A stretch of DNA of 52,299 nt from Amycolatopsis kentuckyensis (GCF_002155975.1 NZ_MUMI01000432.1:1-52299), one strand, 5' to 3'; counted from the first letter of the stretch, positions 15,938-29,199 are shown. Made by a program: numbers and translations. The notes: generated by a model from the sequence alone, not told the origin.

Positions 15938-16183
15938 ATGGCCGACTCCAAACCCGCCCTCGTCCTGCACCTCGCCACCGGCGGCGAACCGCTGCTGTTC
16001 GCGCTGACCACCGAAGAATCCGGGAAGCTGGCGGGCAAACTCGCCCAGCTCGTCACGGACGGCGCCGTCGAAACCGTGACCACCAAGGACGAATCGGCGG
16101 TCACGATCAACTTCGCCCACGTGGCCGCCGCGTACATCAACGACCTCTCCCGTAAGAGCACCGTGTTCGGCATGCACGCCTGA
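15938..16183 (+). CDS. Small conserved-looking protein of unknown function
   Basis: An 81-aa acidic, soluble protein (MADSKPALVLHL... ending STVFGMHA). Predicted strands at 7-25 and 50-60 surround a helix, so it looks folded. It has no signal, membrane segment or known motif. ATG at 15938 is preferred over the longer frame from 15902. It is divergent from the EspG-like gene and ends before a clear hairpin shared with glfT2. I do not recognise it. Confidence 0.7.
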   Translation: MADSKPALVLHLATGGEPLLFALTTEESGKLAGKLAQLVTDGAVETVTTKDESAVTINFAHVAAAYINDLSRKSTVFGMHA

Positions 16184-16189
16184 AACGAC

Positions 16190-16224
16190 GAAGGCCGCCT
16201 CACGACGTGCGTGAGACGGCCTTC
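16190..16224. terminator. Bidirectional terminator hairpin downstream of the small gene and glfT2
   Basis: GAAGGCCGCCTCACG (16190-16204) pairs with CGTGAGACGGCCTTC (16210-16224): a 15-bp stem with one mismatch and a 5-nt loop, in the gap between two convergent genes. There is no long T-run, as is usual in actinomycetes. Confidence 0.7.
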
Positions 16225-16234
16225 GGGAAGTACG

Positions 16235-18154
16235 TCAGAGCTTGTACAGGCGCTTCCAGTTCTCACGCGAGGTGAGCTCGGGCATGGCCCGCTTGTACTG
16301 CTCCTGCACCGCCGCGCCTTCCTTGCGCAGCCGCTGGACGACCTTCGCGCCCTGCTTGGCCAGCGCGAACATCTTGACCCGGTCGTAGGACCGGACGCGG
16401 ACGCCTTCCTGGCTCGCGTCGGTCACCACGGCCGTGTCGAACAGCGCGATGTGCCACCAGTTGGCCTCGTCGATCGGCACCGCGCCGAGCCCGAAGCGGC
16501 TGCGGCCGAGCACCCGGTCGAGGACCCGCTTGATCAGCACCAGGCGCTGCATGCTGGGCCGCGGCGCGCTGTTGATGATGCCGATGTCGTTGGACGCGAT
16601 GCCCGGGACGTCGGTCGCCTTGTGGCGCTTGGTCTCCGGGTACTCGTCGCGGATGCGGCGGATCTCCTTCATCGCCTCGACCCCGCCGTCACGCAGGACT
16701 TCCGGGCCCTTCAGGAAGTCCTCCACGGCCTTGATCAGCGTCGCCGACAGGCCGTACTGCATGCCGAGCAGGTAGCGCACCAGCTGCGCGATCAGCACCC
16801 GCGACAGCAGGTTCAGGTTGAACGGCGAGTGCAGCGCCGCGGTGATGATCGAGTTGCGCAGGTTGAAGTACCGGTGCCACTCGTCCCAGTCCTTCATGTG
16901 GAAGTCCGCGTGCCACACGCCCGCACCCGGCAACGTCACCGTCGGGAAGCCGTGCGCGCGCGCCCGGTACGAGTACTCGGCGTCGTCCCACTGGAAGAAG
17001 AACGGCAGCGGGTAGCCGGTGGCCTGGACGACCTCGTAGGGGATCAGGCACGACCACCAGCCGTTGTAGCCGGCGTCGAGGCGGCGCTCCTGGCGGTTCG
17101 GCTTCAGCGTCTCCTCGTCCACGCCGAGCAGGTCGGCGGTGGACAGCGAGTGCTCGACCGGCTGGCCGGGCTCGAGCGTGTTGAGCCGGGCGTACTCGGC
17201 GCCGACGTGCAGCTGGTTCGGGTGGAACAGGTTGAGCATCTGGCCGCCGACGATGATCGGGTTGGCGGCGCGGTTCGAGAACGCCGTCATCCGGATCACC
17301 AGGTCCGGCTCGAGCAGCACGTCGTCGTCCATGAACAGGACGTTCGCGTGCTCGGTCGCGGTGTGCCCGGCTACCTCGAACAGGCCGCGGGTGAAGCCGC
17401 CGGCGCCGCCGAGGTTCGGCTGCTTGATGTAGTGCAGCTTGTCGGCGAGGTCCTTGGCGACCTGCTCGAAGCCGTCGCGGGACTCGACGAGGTCGGTGCC
17501 CTGGTCGGCGACGTAGATCGCGTCCAGCGTCTCCAGCGAGGAGACGTCGGCGGCGAGGGCCTGCAGGTTCTTCAGGCAGTCGTCGGCGCGGTTCATCGTG
17601 CAGATGGTCACCGCGGTCGGCCGGATCTTCTCCGGCGCGTCGACCGTCCAGCGGACCTGCTCGACGCGCAGCGTCTGGCCGCCCTCGGTCTCGAGGTCGA
17701 GCCAGAGCGCGCCGCCGTCGTAGAACTTGTCCAGCTTGCCGGTCAGCGACACCTTCGCCTGCTTGGCGTCCTTGACCTGCTCGGCGGCCACCACGCGGGG
17801 CTCGCCCTCGACGTCGGAAGCGCCCATCGACAGCAGGCCGGTGCCGGTGACGACCGCCTCGACCGAGACCTCGGTCACCGTCGTCCAGCGCTGCCAGTAG
17901 CTGGCCGGGAACCGGCCGAAGTACGTGTTGCCCGACACCTTGGAGGCGGGCTCGAGGGCGATCGACGCACGTTCCCGCACGGCCGCGCCCCACTCGAGCT
18001 CGGCGTACAGGTCCTTGCTGACGATCGGCGCCGGGCCGGCGTAGAGCCCGCGCTGCGCCGTCAGGCGGCCCTGCGGAGTGTGCTCGGTGAACCGCGTCTC
18101 GGCGGCCGCGCCGGCTTCGGTGGTCGGCGCCGGGGTAGCTGTTTTACCGGGCAT
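16235..18154 (-). CDS. glfT2: Polymerising galactofuranosyltransferase GlfT2
   Basis: Builds the galactan chain with alternating beta-1,5 and beta-1,6 galactofuranose from UDP-Galf. The 639-aa length matches the family (M. tuberculosis Rv3808c). An N-terminal beta-sandwich (~1-190) precedes the GT-A domain, with VTICTMNRADDC near 205, NLGGAGGFTRGL near 255, the metal motif MDDDV at 275-279, the catalytic WDDAEYS at 389-395 and the metal His in VWHADFH near 414. The C-terminal helical part mediates tetramer and membrane contact. GAGGAA lies before the ATG. It is followed upstream by gtrA after 7 nt, so gtrA-glfT2 form an operon. Confidence 0.96.
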   Translation of the reverse strand: MPGKTATPAPTTEAGAAAETRFTEHTPQGRLTAQRGLYAGPAPIVSKDLYAELEWGAAVRERASIALEPASKVSGNTYFGRFPASYWQRWTTVTEVSVEAVVTGTGLLSMGASDVEGEPRVVAAEQVKDAKQAKVSLTGKLDKFYDGGALWLDLETEGGQTLRVEQVRWTVDAPEKIRPTAVTICTMNRADDCLKNLQALAADVSSLETLDAIYVADQGTDLVESRDGFEQVAKDLADKLHYIKQPNLGGAGGFTRGLFEVAGHTATEHANVLFMDDDVLLEPDLVIRMTAFSNRAANPIIVGGQMLNLFHPNQLHVGAEYARLNTLEPGQPVEHSLSTADLLGVDEETLKPNRQERRLDAGYNGWWSCLIPYEVVQATGYPLPFFFQWDDAEYSYRARAHGFPTVTLPGAGVWHADFHMKDWDEWHRYFNLRNSIITAALHSPFNLNLLSRVLIAQLVRYLLGMQYGLSATLIKAVEDFLKGPEVLRDGGVEAMKEIRRIRDEYPETKRHKATDVPGIASNDIGIINSAPRPSMQRLVLIKRVLDRVLGRSRFGLGAVPIDEANWWHIALFDTAVVTDASQEGVRVRSYDRVKMFALAKQGAKVVQRLRKEGAAVQEQYKRAMPELTSRENWKRLYKL

Positions 18155-18161
18155 TGGTTCC

Positions 18162-18629
18162 TCAGTTCTCCTCAGTCGACGGCTCGCGGAAAACGACCCA
18201 CTTGAGCATCACGAAATTGATCACGGTGGCGGTGGCCTGCGACACGGCCCAGCACAGCGTGTGCTGCCACACGGACTCCGGCAACAGCTGCAGGGCCAGC
18301 TGGTTCACCCCGACCGCGACGAAGAACGTCACGGTGTAGAGCAGGACGAACGAGCCGATCTGCGCCTTCCCGTCGCGGCGCCCGCCGGCGAAGGTGAACT
18401 TCCGGTTCAGGAAGAACGCCGTGGTCGTGCCCACGATGAAAGAGATAGCGCGGGCGATGTCGACCCACGGTGAGGTGGCCATCCCGGCCACCTGCGTCAG
18501 CAGTGTGTAGGTGCCCAGGTCGACGAGGGCGCAGAAGCCCCCGATCAGGGCGAAGCGGATGAGCTGGCCCAGCAGTCCCGGGGAGGACTGCGCAGCCGCT
18601 ATGTCGGCTTGCGGATCGGTCGCCACCAC
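18162..18629 (-). CDS. GtrA family membrane protein (Rv3789-like)
   Basis: A 155-aa protein with four transmembrane helices (about 22-45, 52-75, 90-112, 118-140) and GtrA features: FALIGGFCALVDLGTYTLL, FLNRKFTF, and a C-terminal NFVMLKWVVFRE. The M. tuberculosis equivalent, Rv3789, sits next to dprE1 and has been linked to arabinan assembly, either as a decaprenylphosphoryl-arabinose translocator or as an anchor for AftA. Here it is divergent from dprE1 and co-transcribed with glfT2. GTG start at 18629; GAGG lies about 8 nt before. Confidence 0.9.
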   Translation of the reverse strand: MVATDPQADIAAAQSSPGLLGQLIRFALIGGFCALVDLGTYTLLTQVAGMATSPWVDIARAISFIVGTTTAFFLNRKFTFAGGRRDGKAQIGSFVLLYTVTFFVAVGVNQLALQLLPESVWQHTLCWAVSQATATVINFVMLKWVVFREPSTEEN

Positions 18630-18742
18630 TGCATTACCTCGTCACCTGTGTCACGGTCACCCGCGCGGGCGCTTGTGCCTTGATGCGCAAAGTGTAGAGA
18701 TGAGCACTTCAGGGTCACGTCTCGGGCGGTATTCGGCGTGGC

Positions 18743-18748
18743 TACCCT
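18743..18748 (+). promoter_or_regulatory. -10 element of a predicted leaderless promoter for dprE1
   Basis: TACCCT, then GGTCGG, then GTG at 18755: exact 6-nt spacing and no Shine-Dalgarno sequence, as for leaderless actinobacterial transcripts. Confidence 0.55.
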
Positions 18749-18754
18749 GGTCGG

Positions 18755-20125
18755 GTGACCCACGTACCCAATACACAGCGTCGCACGCTCATGGGCTGGG
18801 CGCGGACCGCACCGACCACCGCCGATGTCCTGAGCACGCCGGACGTCGAGACCATCGCCCGCGCCGTGGCGCAGGCCGGTGCACGCGGCGTGATCGCCCG
18901 CGGCCTCGGCCGGTCCTACGGCGACCCGGCGCAGAACGCCGGCGGCCTCGTCGTCGACATGACGCCGCTGAACCGGATCCACTCGATCGACCCGGACACC
19001 GCCCTCGTCGACCTCGACGCCGGCGTCAGCCTCGACCAGCTGATGCGCGAGGCGCTGCCGTACGGCCTGTGGGTCCCGGTGCTGCCGGGCACGCGCCAGG
19101 TGACCATCGGCGGCGCGATCGCCAACGACATCCACGGCAAGAACCACCACAGCGCGGGCAGCTTCGGCAACCACGTCGTGTCGATGGACCTGATCACCGC
19201 CGACGGGCAGATCCGCACGCTGACGCCGGAGGGCCCGGACGCCGAGCTGTTCTGGGCGACCGTCGCCGGCATCGGCCTGACCGGCATCATCGTCCGGGCC
19301 AAGATCCGGATGACCAAGACCGAAACCGCGTACTTCCTCGCGGACAACGAGCGCACGAACAACCTCGACGAGACCCTCGAGCTGGTCACCAACGGCTCCG
19401 ACGACAACTACACGTACTCGTCGGCGTGGTTCGACACGATCTCCACCGGCTCGAAGCTCGGCCGCGCCGCCTTCGGCCGCGGCTCGCTCGCCAAGCTGGA
19501 CGAACTGCCGCCGAAGCTGCGCGCGAACCCGCTGAAGTTCGACGCCCCGCAGCTGGCGACGCTGCCGGACGTCTTCCCGAACGGCCTGGCCAACAAGCTG
19601 ACCTTCGGCGCCATCGGCGAGCTGTACTACCGCAAGACGCCGAAGGCCGCCCGCGGCGTGATCCAGAACCTGACGGCCTTCTACCACCCGCTCGACATGT
19701 TCGGTGAGTGGAACCGGGCCTACGGCTCGAAGGGCTTCCTGCAGTACCAGTTCTCGACGCCGCCGAACGCGCACGAGCCGCTGCGGGACATCGTCCGGAA
19801 GATCGCCGAGTCGGGGCACGTGTCCTTCCTCAACGTCTTCAAGCGCATGGGCGAGGGCAACGCGGCGCCGCTGTCGTTCCCGCACCCGGGCTGGATGGTC
19901 TGCGTCGACTTCCCGATCAAGGACGGCCTGAGCCGGTTCTGCCAGGAGCTCGACGAAGACGTCCTGCGGCTGGGTGGCCGGCTGTACACCGCGAAGGACT
20001 CGCGCACCTCGCCCGAGACGTTCGCGAAGATGTACCCGCGCCTCGAAGAGTGGCGCAAGGTGCGCGCTTCCATCGACCCCGAAGGCGTTTTCGCCTCTGA
20101 CATGAGCCGGAGGCTCGAACTGTGA
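18755..20125 (+). CDS. dprE1: Decaprenylphosphoryl-beta-D-ribose 2'-oxidase DprE1
   Basis: FAD enzyme that oxidises decaprenylphosphoryl-ribose at C2', the first half of the epimerisation to decaprenylphosphoryl-arabinose. The 456-aa protein has the VAO-type FAD site ([10 protein letters not shown] at 48-57, [19 protein letters not shown] at 111-129), a substrate domain in the middle, and a C-terminal YTAKDSRT with Lys414. Cys383 in [13 protein letters not shown] aligns with Cys387 of M. tuberculosis DprE1, the residue attacked by benzothiazinones. A 4-nt overlap (GTGA) couples it to dprE2. GTG start at 18755. Confidence 0.97.
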   Translation: MTHVPNTQRRTLMGWARTAPTTADVLSTPDVETIARAVAQAGARGVIARGLGRSYGDPAQNAGGLVVDMTPLNRIHSIDPDTALVDLDAGVSLDQLMREALPYGLWVPVLPGTRQVTIGGAIANDIHGKNHHSAGSFGNHVVSMDLITADGQIRTLTPEGPDAELFWATVAGIGLTGIIVRAKIRMTKTETAYFLADNERTNNLDETLELVTNGSDDNYTYSSAWFDTISTGSKLGRAAFGRGSLAKLDELPPKLRANPLKFDAPQLATLPDVFPNGLANKLTFGAIGELYYRKTPKAARGVIQNLTAFYHPLDMFGEWNRAYGSKGFLQYQFSTPPNAHEPLRDIVRKIAESGHVSFLNVFKRMGEGNAAPLSFPHPGWMVCVDFPIKDGLSRFCQELDEDVLRLGGRLYTAKDSRTSPETFAKMYPRLEEWRKVRASIDPEGVFASDMSRRLEL

Positions 20126-20877
20126 TCGACGCGGTGGGCAACCCCCAGTCCCTGCTCCTGCTCGGCGGCACGTCCGACATCGCGCTGGCGATCGCCGAGA
20201 AGTACCTGGCCGAGAAGCCGCTGCGGGTCGTGCTGGCCGCCCGGCCGTCGCCCCGGCTGGAGGCGGCCGCCCAGCGCCTGAAGGACCGCGGCGCCGAGGT
20301 GTCCACGGTGGACTTCGACGCGAAGGACACGGCGTCCCACCCGGACGTCCTGGCCAAGGCGTTCGAGGGCGGCGACATCGACGTGGCGGTCGTGGCGTTC
20401 GGCCTGCTCGGCGACCCGGAAGAGGTCTGGCAGGACCACGCGAAGGCCGTCGAGCTGGCGACCGTGAACTACACGGCGGCGGTGTCGGTCGGCGTCGCGC
20501 TGTCGGAGAAGCTCAAGGCCCAGGGCCACGGCACGGTGATCGCGCTGTCGTCGGTGGCGGGCGAGCGCGTCCGGCGGTCCAACTTCGTGTACGGCTCGAC
20601 CAAGGCCGGTTTCGACGGGTTCTACCTGGGCCTCGGCGAGGCTCTCGCGCCGTTCGGGGCGAAGGTGACGGTCGTCCGCCCCGGGCACGTGAAGACGAAG
20701 ATGACCGAGGGGCTGAAGGACGCCCCGTTGGCGCAGACGGCCGAGCAGGTGGCGGAGATCGCGGTCGGCGCGGCGCGCGCGGGCAAGGACCTGGTGTGGG
20801 CGCCGGCGCCGTTCCGGCTGGTGATGTCGGCGCTGCGGCACGTCCCGCGGCCGATCTTCCGCAAGCTCCCGATCTGA
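20122..20877 (+). CDS. dprE2: Decaprenylphosphoryl-2-keto-ribose reductase DprE2
   Basis: NADH-dependent SDR that reduces the keto intermediate to decaprenylphosphoryl-D-arabinose, the arabinan donor. The 251-aa protein has the cofactor loop [18 protein letters not shown] at about 10-27 (a variant of the SDR glycine motif), the catalytic Ser of ALSSVAGE near 145 and the Tyr-x3-Lys of YGSTKAG near 158-164. The GTG overlaps the dprE1 stop. AftA and emb genes, which follow in M. tuberculosis, are absent here; a convergent GT-C gene lies next instead. A weak 6-bp hairpin is at 20882-20896. Confidence 0.95.
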   Translation: MIDAVGNPQSLLLLGGTSDIALAIAEKYLAEKPLRVVLAARPSPRLEAAAQRLKDRGAEVSTVDFDAKDTASHPDVLAKAFEGGDIDVAVVAFGLLGDPEEVWQDHAKAVELATVNYTAAVSVGVALSEKLKAQGHGTVIALSSVAGERVRRSNFVYGSTKAGFDGFYLGLGEALAPFGAKVTVVRPGHVKTKMTEGLKDAPLAQTAEQVAEIAVGAARAGKDLVWAPAPFRLVMSALRHVPRPIFRKLPI

Positions 20878-20899
20878 GGCCGCCACCGCCGGTGGCTGC

Positions 20900-22417
20900 T
20901 CAGCCGCCGGCGGCGTGGGCCGGGACCAGGTAGAGGTTCTGGCTGCCCACCCAGGGTGAGTCGATGTGCCAGCTCGCCAACGCGGCCGGCGGCGGGGCTC
21001 GGCGCGTCGTCGCCAGGACCAGGTCCGGGCTGATCGGGGCCACGCTGTGGTCGAAGTTGTGGAAGTTCGCTTCGAGCAGCGCCCGGCCGACGTCGCCGCT
21101 GCGGCGCTTGGTCTCGGTGATCGCCGGGTCGACCGCTCCTCGGTCGGAGAACTCGTCGACCAGCTCGCAGTCGCACGCGTACGCCAGTGCGCCGACTTCG
21201 CCCGCCGTCTCGACCTTGCGGCCGTGGGCGATCGCCGCCAGCTCGTGGCCGATCTCGCGGTACTCCGTCGTCGAGGCGTGGTTGCTCGTGATCGGGGCGA
21301 ACTGGCGGGGCAGGCCCGGCAGGGCGTACACCGCGACGCTCGCCGCGAGCGCCGCTCCGGCAACTGTCCACGTCGCGCGCCGCACGCGCTCGGGGACCGC
21401 CGAGGCGCAGGCGGCGAGGAAGATCGTCGCGCCGATGATGCTCGGCGCGTAGTACCAGTGATACGGCGGCACGCCCAGCTGGCTGTAGGCCAGGTAGTGC
21501 AGGGCGCCGGCGATGGCGAGCGCAGCGAACGGCGTCAGGCGGCGGGCCGTCTCGGAGCCGCGGCGGTACTGGACGAGCCACGCCACTCCGGCCAGGGCCG
21601 CCAGCAGCAGCGGCAGGAACGACAGCGTCGCCGCGGCCGGGAAGTTGCGCCAGTACAGCAGCGGGCCGTTGGTGAAGCTGAACGGTCCCCACGACTGCTG
21701 GCTGATCTTGATGACGAGCGTGTCCGGCACGGCCGAGCCGAGCACCACCCAGCTGAACCCGAACCACGGCAGCGTGACGGCGAGCGCCGCGAAGGCCGTC
21801 CGCCAGATGCCGGTCCAGAACTCGCGGCGGGCGGCGAACAGCACCGCGGCGATCAGCAGCAGGTCGATCCGGACGAGCGCGAGCAACCCGATCACCACGC
21901 CCAGGCGGCCCGCCCGGCGCTCCCCCGCGTAGACCAGCGTCCAGACGACACCGGTGGCGCCGAGCGCCACCTCCAGGCCGATCGAAGACAGCAGCAACGG
22001 GTTGACCAGCAACAACGCGAACGTGAGCGGCGCGAACGCCGGCGGCAGGCCGGTGCGCTCGCCGAGACGGCGCAGGCCGAGCACGAGCAGCACCTGCGTG
22101 GCGACGAAGACGACCCCGGCGGCCAGCACGGCGTCGCGCACGATGAACGTGACCGCGCCGAGGGCCAGGACGTTCAGCGGGGACGTCGCGGTGTTCGCCG
22201 TCCCCTGTTCGATCAGGCCCCAGTGGCCGTGGAAGGCGAGGTTCTTCGCGTAGGACAGCGTGATGTAGGTGTCATCGATGAGATGGCTGCTGACCAGGGC
22301 GAACACCAGGGCGGAGGCGGCCGCGGCGCCCGCCGGCAGGGCCCAGGCTCGGGCGGCGGGGAAGGCCGTCGGCAGCGCACGGACGGCTTTGGGGAGTTCT
22401 GCGGAGGCGCTTCGCAT
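20900..22417 (-). CDS. GT-C membrane glycosyltransferase, AftB-like architecture
   Basis: A 505-aa polytopic protein with about 10-11 transmembrane helices and a C-terminal extracytoplasmic part (~400-505). The first large outer loop carries the GT-C acidic motif LIDDTYITLSYAKNL (Asp-Asp near 47-48), followed by SIGLEVALG near 148. These match the pattern of AftB-type, polyprenyl-phosphate-sugar dependent transferases. By position (two genes downstream of ubiA) it corresponds to M. tuberculosis aftB (Rv3805c), but it is shorter and the sequence match is loose, so the acceptor and linkage are open. ATG at 22417 with TACGGT 7 nt upstream; the longer frame to 22483 is less likely. Confidence 0.8.
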   Translation of the reverse strand: MRSASAELPKAVRALPTAFPAARAWALPAGAAAASALVFALVSSHLIDDTYITLSYAKNLAFHGHWGLIEQGTANTATSPLNVLALGAVTFIVRDAVLAAGVVFVATQVLLVLGLRRLGERTGLPPAFAPLTFALLLVNPLLLSSIGLEVALGATGVVWTLVYAGERRAGRLGVVIGLLALVRIDLLLIAAVLFAARREFWTGIWRTAFAALAVTLPWFGFSWVVLGSAVPDTLVIKISQQSWGPFSFTNGPLLYWRNFPAAATLSFLPLLLAALAGVAWLVQYRRGSETARRLTPFAALAIAGALHYLAYSQLGVPPYHWYYAPSIIGATIFLAACASAVPERVRRATWTVAGAALAASVAVYALPGLPRQFAPITSNHASTTEYREIGHELAAIAHGRKVETAGEVGALAYACDCELVDEFSDRGAVDPAITETKRRSGDVGRALLEANFHNFDHSVAPISPDLVLATTRRAPPPAALASWHIDSPWVGSQNLYLVPAHAAGG

Positions 22418-22424
22418 CCCGGAC

Positions 22425-22430
22425 ACCGTA
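22425..22430 (-). promoter_or_regulatory. -10 element of a predicted leaderless promoter
   Basis: Minus-strand TACGGT, 7 nt before the ATG at 22417 of the GT-C gene. Confidence 0.45.
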
Positions 22431-22492
22431 CCCCGCTCGTGATGCTTCTGTGATCTGAGCGGGGTACGGGTGGCCGAGGCCACAGTGGGGGA

Positions 22493-23272
22493 TCAGATGC
22501 CGTCCCCGGAGCCGGAGCCGGCGTTGCCGCGGCCGCCGAAGCCGGGACCGCGGCCGTCGAAGCCCTGGTTGGGGCCGTCGTACTGGCGGTGAATGCCGGG
22601 CCGGCCATCCCGCGGACCGTGGTGGCTCGCGGCGGCGATCCCGCCGACGATGCCCGCCCCGACGAGCATGCCGAGCACCCCGACGGCGACGAGCTGGGTG
22701 GCCCGGTGGCCGACGAACCGCCGGAAGCCGCCGGCCTGGCGAGGAGCGCCCGGGGGCGGGCTCCAGGCGGCGTAGGGGTGGGCTGAGCCGGGCTGACCGG
22801 GCGGCGGAGTGGGTGGCTGCTGGCCGTGGACGGCGGTCTGGTCGGCCGGGGTGGCACCGGACGCCGCCGGCCCGGCCGCACCTTGCGAGGCGGCTGGGGT
22901 CGGCGAGGCGGCGGGCTGGCCCGGCGCGGACTCGGCAGTGCTCTGCGAGGCGGCTGGGGTCGGCGAGGCGGCGGGCTGGCCCGGCGCGGACTCGGCAGTG
23001 CTCTGCGAGGCGGCTGGGGTCGGCGAGGCGGCGGGCTGGCCCGGCGCGGACTCGGCAGCGCCCTGCGCAGCGGCCGGTTGGCTGGATCCCGCGGATTCGG
23101 AGGCAAACGCGGCGGTCGGAGCACCCTGAGCTGCGGACTCCCCCGAGCCGGAGGCGGTGCCTGCCGGGGCGCCGGAGGTCTCGCTCGCCGCGGTGGGCGG
23201 CGCTGTCGGGTGCTCGACAGTCGGCTGCTCGGCTCCGTCCGGGGCCTTCTGCTCGCGCGGCTGGTCGTTCAT
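22493..23272 (-). CDS. Ala/Pro/Ser-rich single-pass membrane protein with tandem repeats
   Basis: A 259-aa protein: a disordered N-terminal half (1-170) rich in Ala, Pro, Ser and Gln, containing three near-identical 20-residue repeats (unit starting AESAPGQPAASPTPA) and a YAAW box, then a basic stretch, one transmembrane helix at about 190-215 (LVAVGVLGMLVGAGIVGGIA), and a short Gly/Arg/Asp-rich outer tail. The topology suggests a cytoplasmic disordered region and a short external tail. AGGAGC precedes the ATG. It sits between ubiA and the GT-C gene, all on the minus strand. The function is unknown; the repeat number may vary among strains. Confidence 0.75.
   Translation of the reverse strand: MNDQPREQKAPDGAEQPTVEHPTAPPTAASETSGAPAGTASGSGESAAQGAPTAAFASESAGSSQPAAAQGAAESAPGQPAASPTPAASQSTAESAPGQPAASPTPAASQSTAESAPGQPAASPTPAASQGAAGPAASGATPADQTAVHGQQPPTPPPGQPGSAHPYAAWSPPPGAPRQAGGFRRFVGHRATQLVAVGVLGMLVGAGIVGGIAAASHHGPRDGRPGIHRQYDGPNQGFDGRGPGFGGRGNAGSGSGDGI
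22884..23063 (-). repeat. 60-bp in-frame tandem repeat, three copies
   Basis: Copies at 22884-22943, 22944-23003 and 23004-23063 are identical except for a few bases at the end of the third. Each encodes 20 residues inside the membrane-protein gene, so copy-number changes keep the frame. Confidence 0.9.
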
Positions 23273-23391
23273 GGTCGCTCCTGTGGTCACGGGGACGGGC
23301 GCAGTGCCCGCCCCCACCACCTCAGGGTGCGCTGGTCAGCTGTGCTTCACCTGAAACGAACCTGTCGATCCGCCATGAGACCGCCATGAGC

Positions 23392-24347
23392 TCACAGGTA
23401 GAACGACAGGAACAGCGTGACCACCCAGGTCGCGCCCAGGACCTGCAGGATGCGGTCCTTGAGGGCGATCTCCTCCGGCTCGCCCGCGATGCCGCCGTCG
23501 ACGTCGACCGCGTACCGCAGGACCGCCACCAGGAACGGGACCATCGAAATCAGTGCCCACACCGAGTTGTGCTCGGTCTGGCGGATCTCGAACGCCCACA
23601 GGCAGTACGACATGATCAGGATCGCCGCCGAGGTCGCCCAGACGAACCGCAGGTAACTCGCCGAATACTTCTTCAGCGACGAGCGGATCTTCGCCCCTGT
23701 TCGCTCGAACAGCATGATCTCCGCGTAGCGCTTGCCCGCCACCATGAACAGCGAGCCGAACGCCGTGACCAGCAGGAACCACTGGGACAACGCGATGCCG
23801 CCCGCGACGCCGCCCGCGATGGAGCGCATCAGGAAGCCCGAGCCGACGATGGCCAGGTCGACCACCGGCTGGTGCTTGAGGCCGAAGCAGTAGCCCAGCT
23901 GCACAGCCTCGTAGACGCCCAGCACGACCGCCAGCTGCCAGCTGGCCAGGAACGACACGCCGAGGCCGGCCAGGAAGAACACGACCGCGGCCGCGTACGC
24001 GACCGGGACCGGGACGATGCCGGCCGCGATCGGCCGGTTGCGCTTGGTCGGGTGGGCGCGGTCGGCCTCGACGTCGATGGCGTCGTTGATGAGGTAGACC
24101 GAGCTCGCCACCAGCGAAAAGGCCACGAAGGCGATGATCGCGTCGATCAGGAGACCGGTGCGGTCGGTCGACTTCGAGAACGCGAAGAACGGGGCCGCGA
24201 AGACCAGGACGTTCTTCACCCACTGCCGCGGCCGCGCCGTCTTGATGACGCCGCCGACCAGGCCGAACGGGCCACGGGACGCGGTCGGCTCAACAGCCTC
24301 GGGCGTCACGGCAGTTTCGTCGCTGTCGCGCTGCTCGGTCGTCTCGC

Positions 24348-24351
<4 letters not shown>
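23392..24351 (-). CDS. ubiA: Decaprenyl-phosphate phosphoribosyltransferase (UbiA/DppR synthase)
   Basis: Transfers phosphoribose from PRPP to decaprenyl phosphate, the first step towards the arabinan donor. The 319-aa UbiA-superfamily membrane protein has about nine helices and the signature Asp-rich loop NDAIDVEADRAHPTKRNRP from residue 89, plus the second acidic region near YAVDVDG. Orthologue of M. tuberculosis Rv3806c. The ATG at 24351 overlaps the end of the PAP2 gene by 4 nt; glf, PAP2 and ubiA form one minus-strand operon in the same order as Rv3809c to Rv3806c, except that glfT2 has moved. Confidence 0.95.
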
Positions 24352-28171
<3,820 letters not shown>

Positions 28172-28174
28172 AAC

Positions 28175-28213
28175 GCCCTCGTGGCCGCGGCGCCCCTCCG
28201 CGGCCACGAGGGC
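28175..28213. terminator. Strong terminator hairpin
   Basis: GCCCTCGTGGCCGCGG (28175-28190) pairs perfectly with CCGCGGCCACGAGGGC (28198-28213), giving a 16-bp stem and 7-nt loop 4 nt after the stop of the membrane protein gene. It faces a convergent oxidoreductase gene. Confidence 0.85.
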
Positions 28214-28309
28214 CCCCGCACCCCCGGGGTGATCCCGGTCGTCTGCAAAGTATCGACGCCCGCGGACCGGCAATCGGTTTCCGAATCACCCCGATGTCAC
28301 TCGTTCGGA

Positions 28310-29191
28310 CTAGCGCAGCTCCGGCAGGACGTCGCTCGCGACCTGCTCCAGCACGGCTTCCCGGCCTTCGTAGGGCGACGACGACCGCGGCCAGTGCGAG
28401 ATGACGTCGGTGAACCCGAGCTCCTTCGCCCGGCCCACCGCGTCGCGGAACGCCTCCACGCTGCTCAGTGAAAACACCGGGGACGCGTCCAGGCTGAGGA
28501 ACCGCTGGATGCTCGGCCGGTCGCGGCCCACCGCGTCGAGCCGCTGGTCGAAGACCTCGGTGAGCTGCGCGATGCCGGCCCACCACTCGTCGGCGGTCTC
28601 GCCGCCCTTGCCCGTGGTCACCCAGCCCGCGCCGAAGCGCGCGGCGAGGGTCATCGTGCGCGGGCCGTTCGCCGCGACGACGAACGGCAGCCGCGGCCGC
28701 TGGACCGGGCCGGGCAGGTTCCGGGCCTCGCGGGCCCGGTAGTACTCGCCGTCGAAGTCGAACTTGTCGGTCATGAGCAGCCCGTCGAGCGCCTCGACGA
28801 ACTCGGTGAAGCGGTCCGCGCGCTGCTTGGGCGTCAGCTCGGGGGCGCCGAGCACCGCGCCGTCGTAGTGGCGGTGGTCGACACCCGCGCCGACGCCGAG
28901 GACCAGCCGGCCGTCCGAGATGTCGTCGAGGGTGTTCAGCTCGCGCATGAACGGCACGGGGTGCCGGGCCACCGGGGACGCCACGAACGTGCCGAGCCGG
29001 ATCCGGGACGTCACCATCGCCGCCGCGGTCAGGGTCGGGACGGCGGAGAACCACGGGCCGTCGACCAGGTTGCGCCAGCCCAGGTGGTCGTAGGTCCAGG
29101 CGTGGTCGAAGCCGTACTCCTCGGCGGCGCGCCACTTCGGCTCGGCCGCCCACCAACGATCTTCAGGGAGAATGACGATGCCTACTCGCAC
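28310..29191 (-). CDS. LLM class F420-dependent oxidoreductase
   Basis: A 293-aa luciferase-like monooxygenase-family protein. The TIM-barrel marks are AEEYGFDHAWTYDHLGW near 23-39, TSRIRLGTFVASP, the typical LNTLDDISDGRLVLGVGAG near 85-103, and a C-terminal GFTDVISHWPR. Actinobacterial members generally use coenzyme F420; the substrate is unknown. GTG start at 29191, 8 nt after TAGCGT. It is monocistronic, convergent with the upstream membrane protein and divergent from the HAD gene, with no evident tie to wall synthesis. Confidence 0.88.
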   Translation of the reverse strand: MRVGIVILPEDRWWAAEPKWRAAEEYGFDHAWTYDHLGWRNLVDGPWFSAVPTLTAAAMVTSRIRLGTFVASPVARHPVPFMRELNTLDDISDGRLVLGVGAGVDHRHYDGAVLGAPELTPKQRADRFTEFVEALDGLLMTDKFDFDGEYYRAREARNLPGPVQRPRLPFVVAANGPRTMTLAARFGAGWVTTGKGGETADEWWAGIAQLTEVFDQRLDAVGRDRPSIQRFLSLDASPVFSLSSVEAFRDAVGRAKELGFTDVISHWPRSSSPYEGREAVLEQVASDVLPELR

Positions 29192-29199
29192 AGGTCCGG

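Noticed and set aside
22884..23063. CRISPR-like direct repeats
   Set aside because: The units are contiguous, without unique spacers, and encode an in-frame protein repeat.
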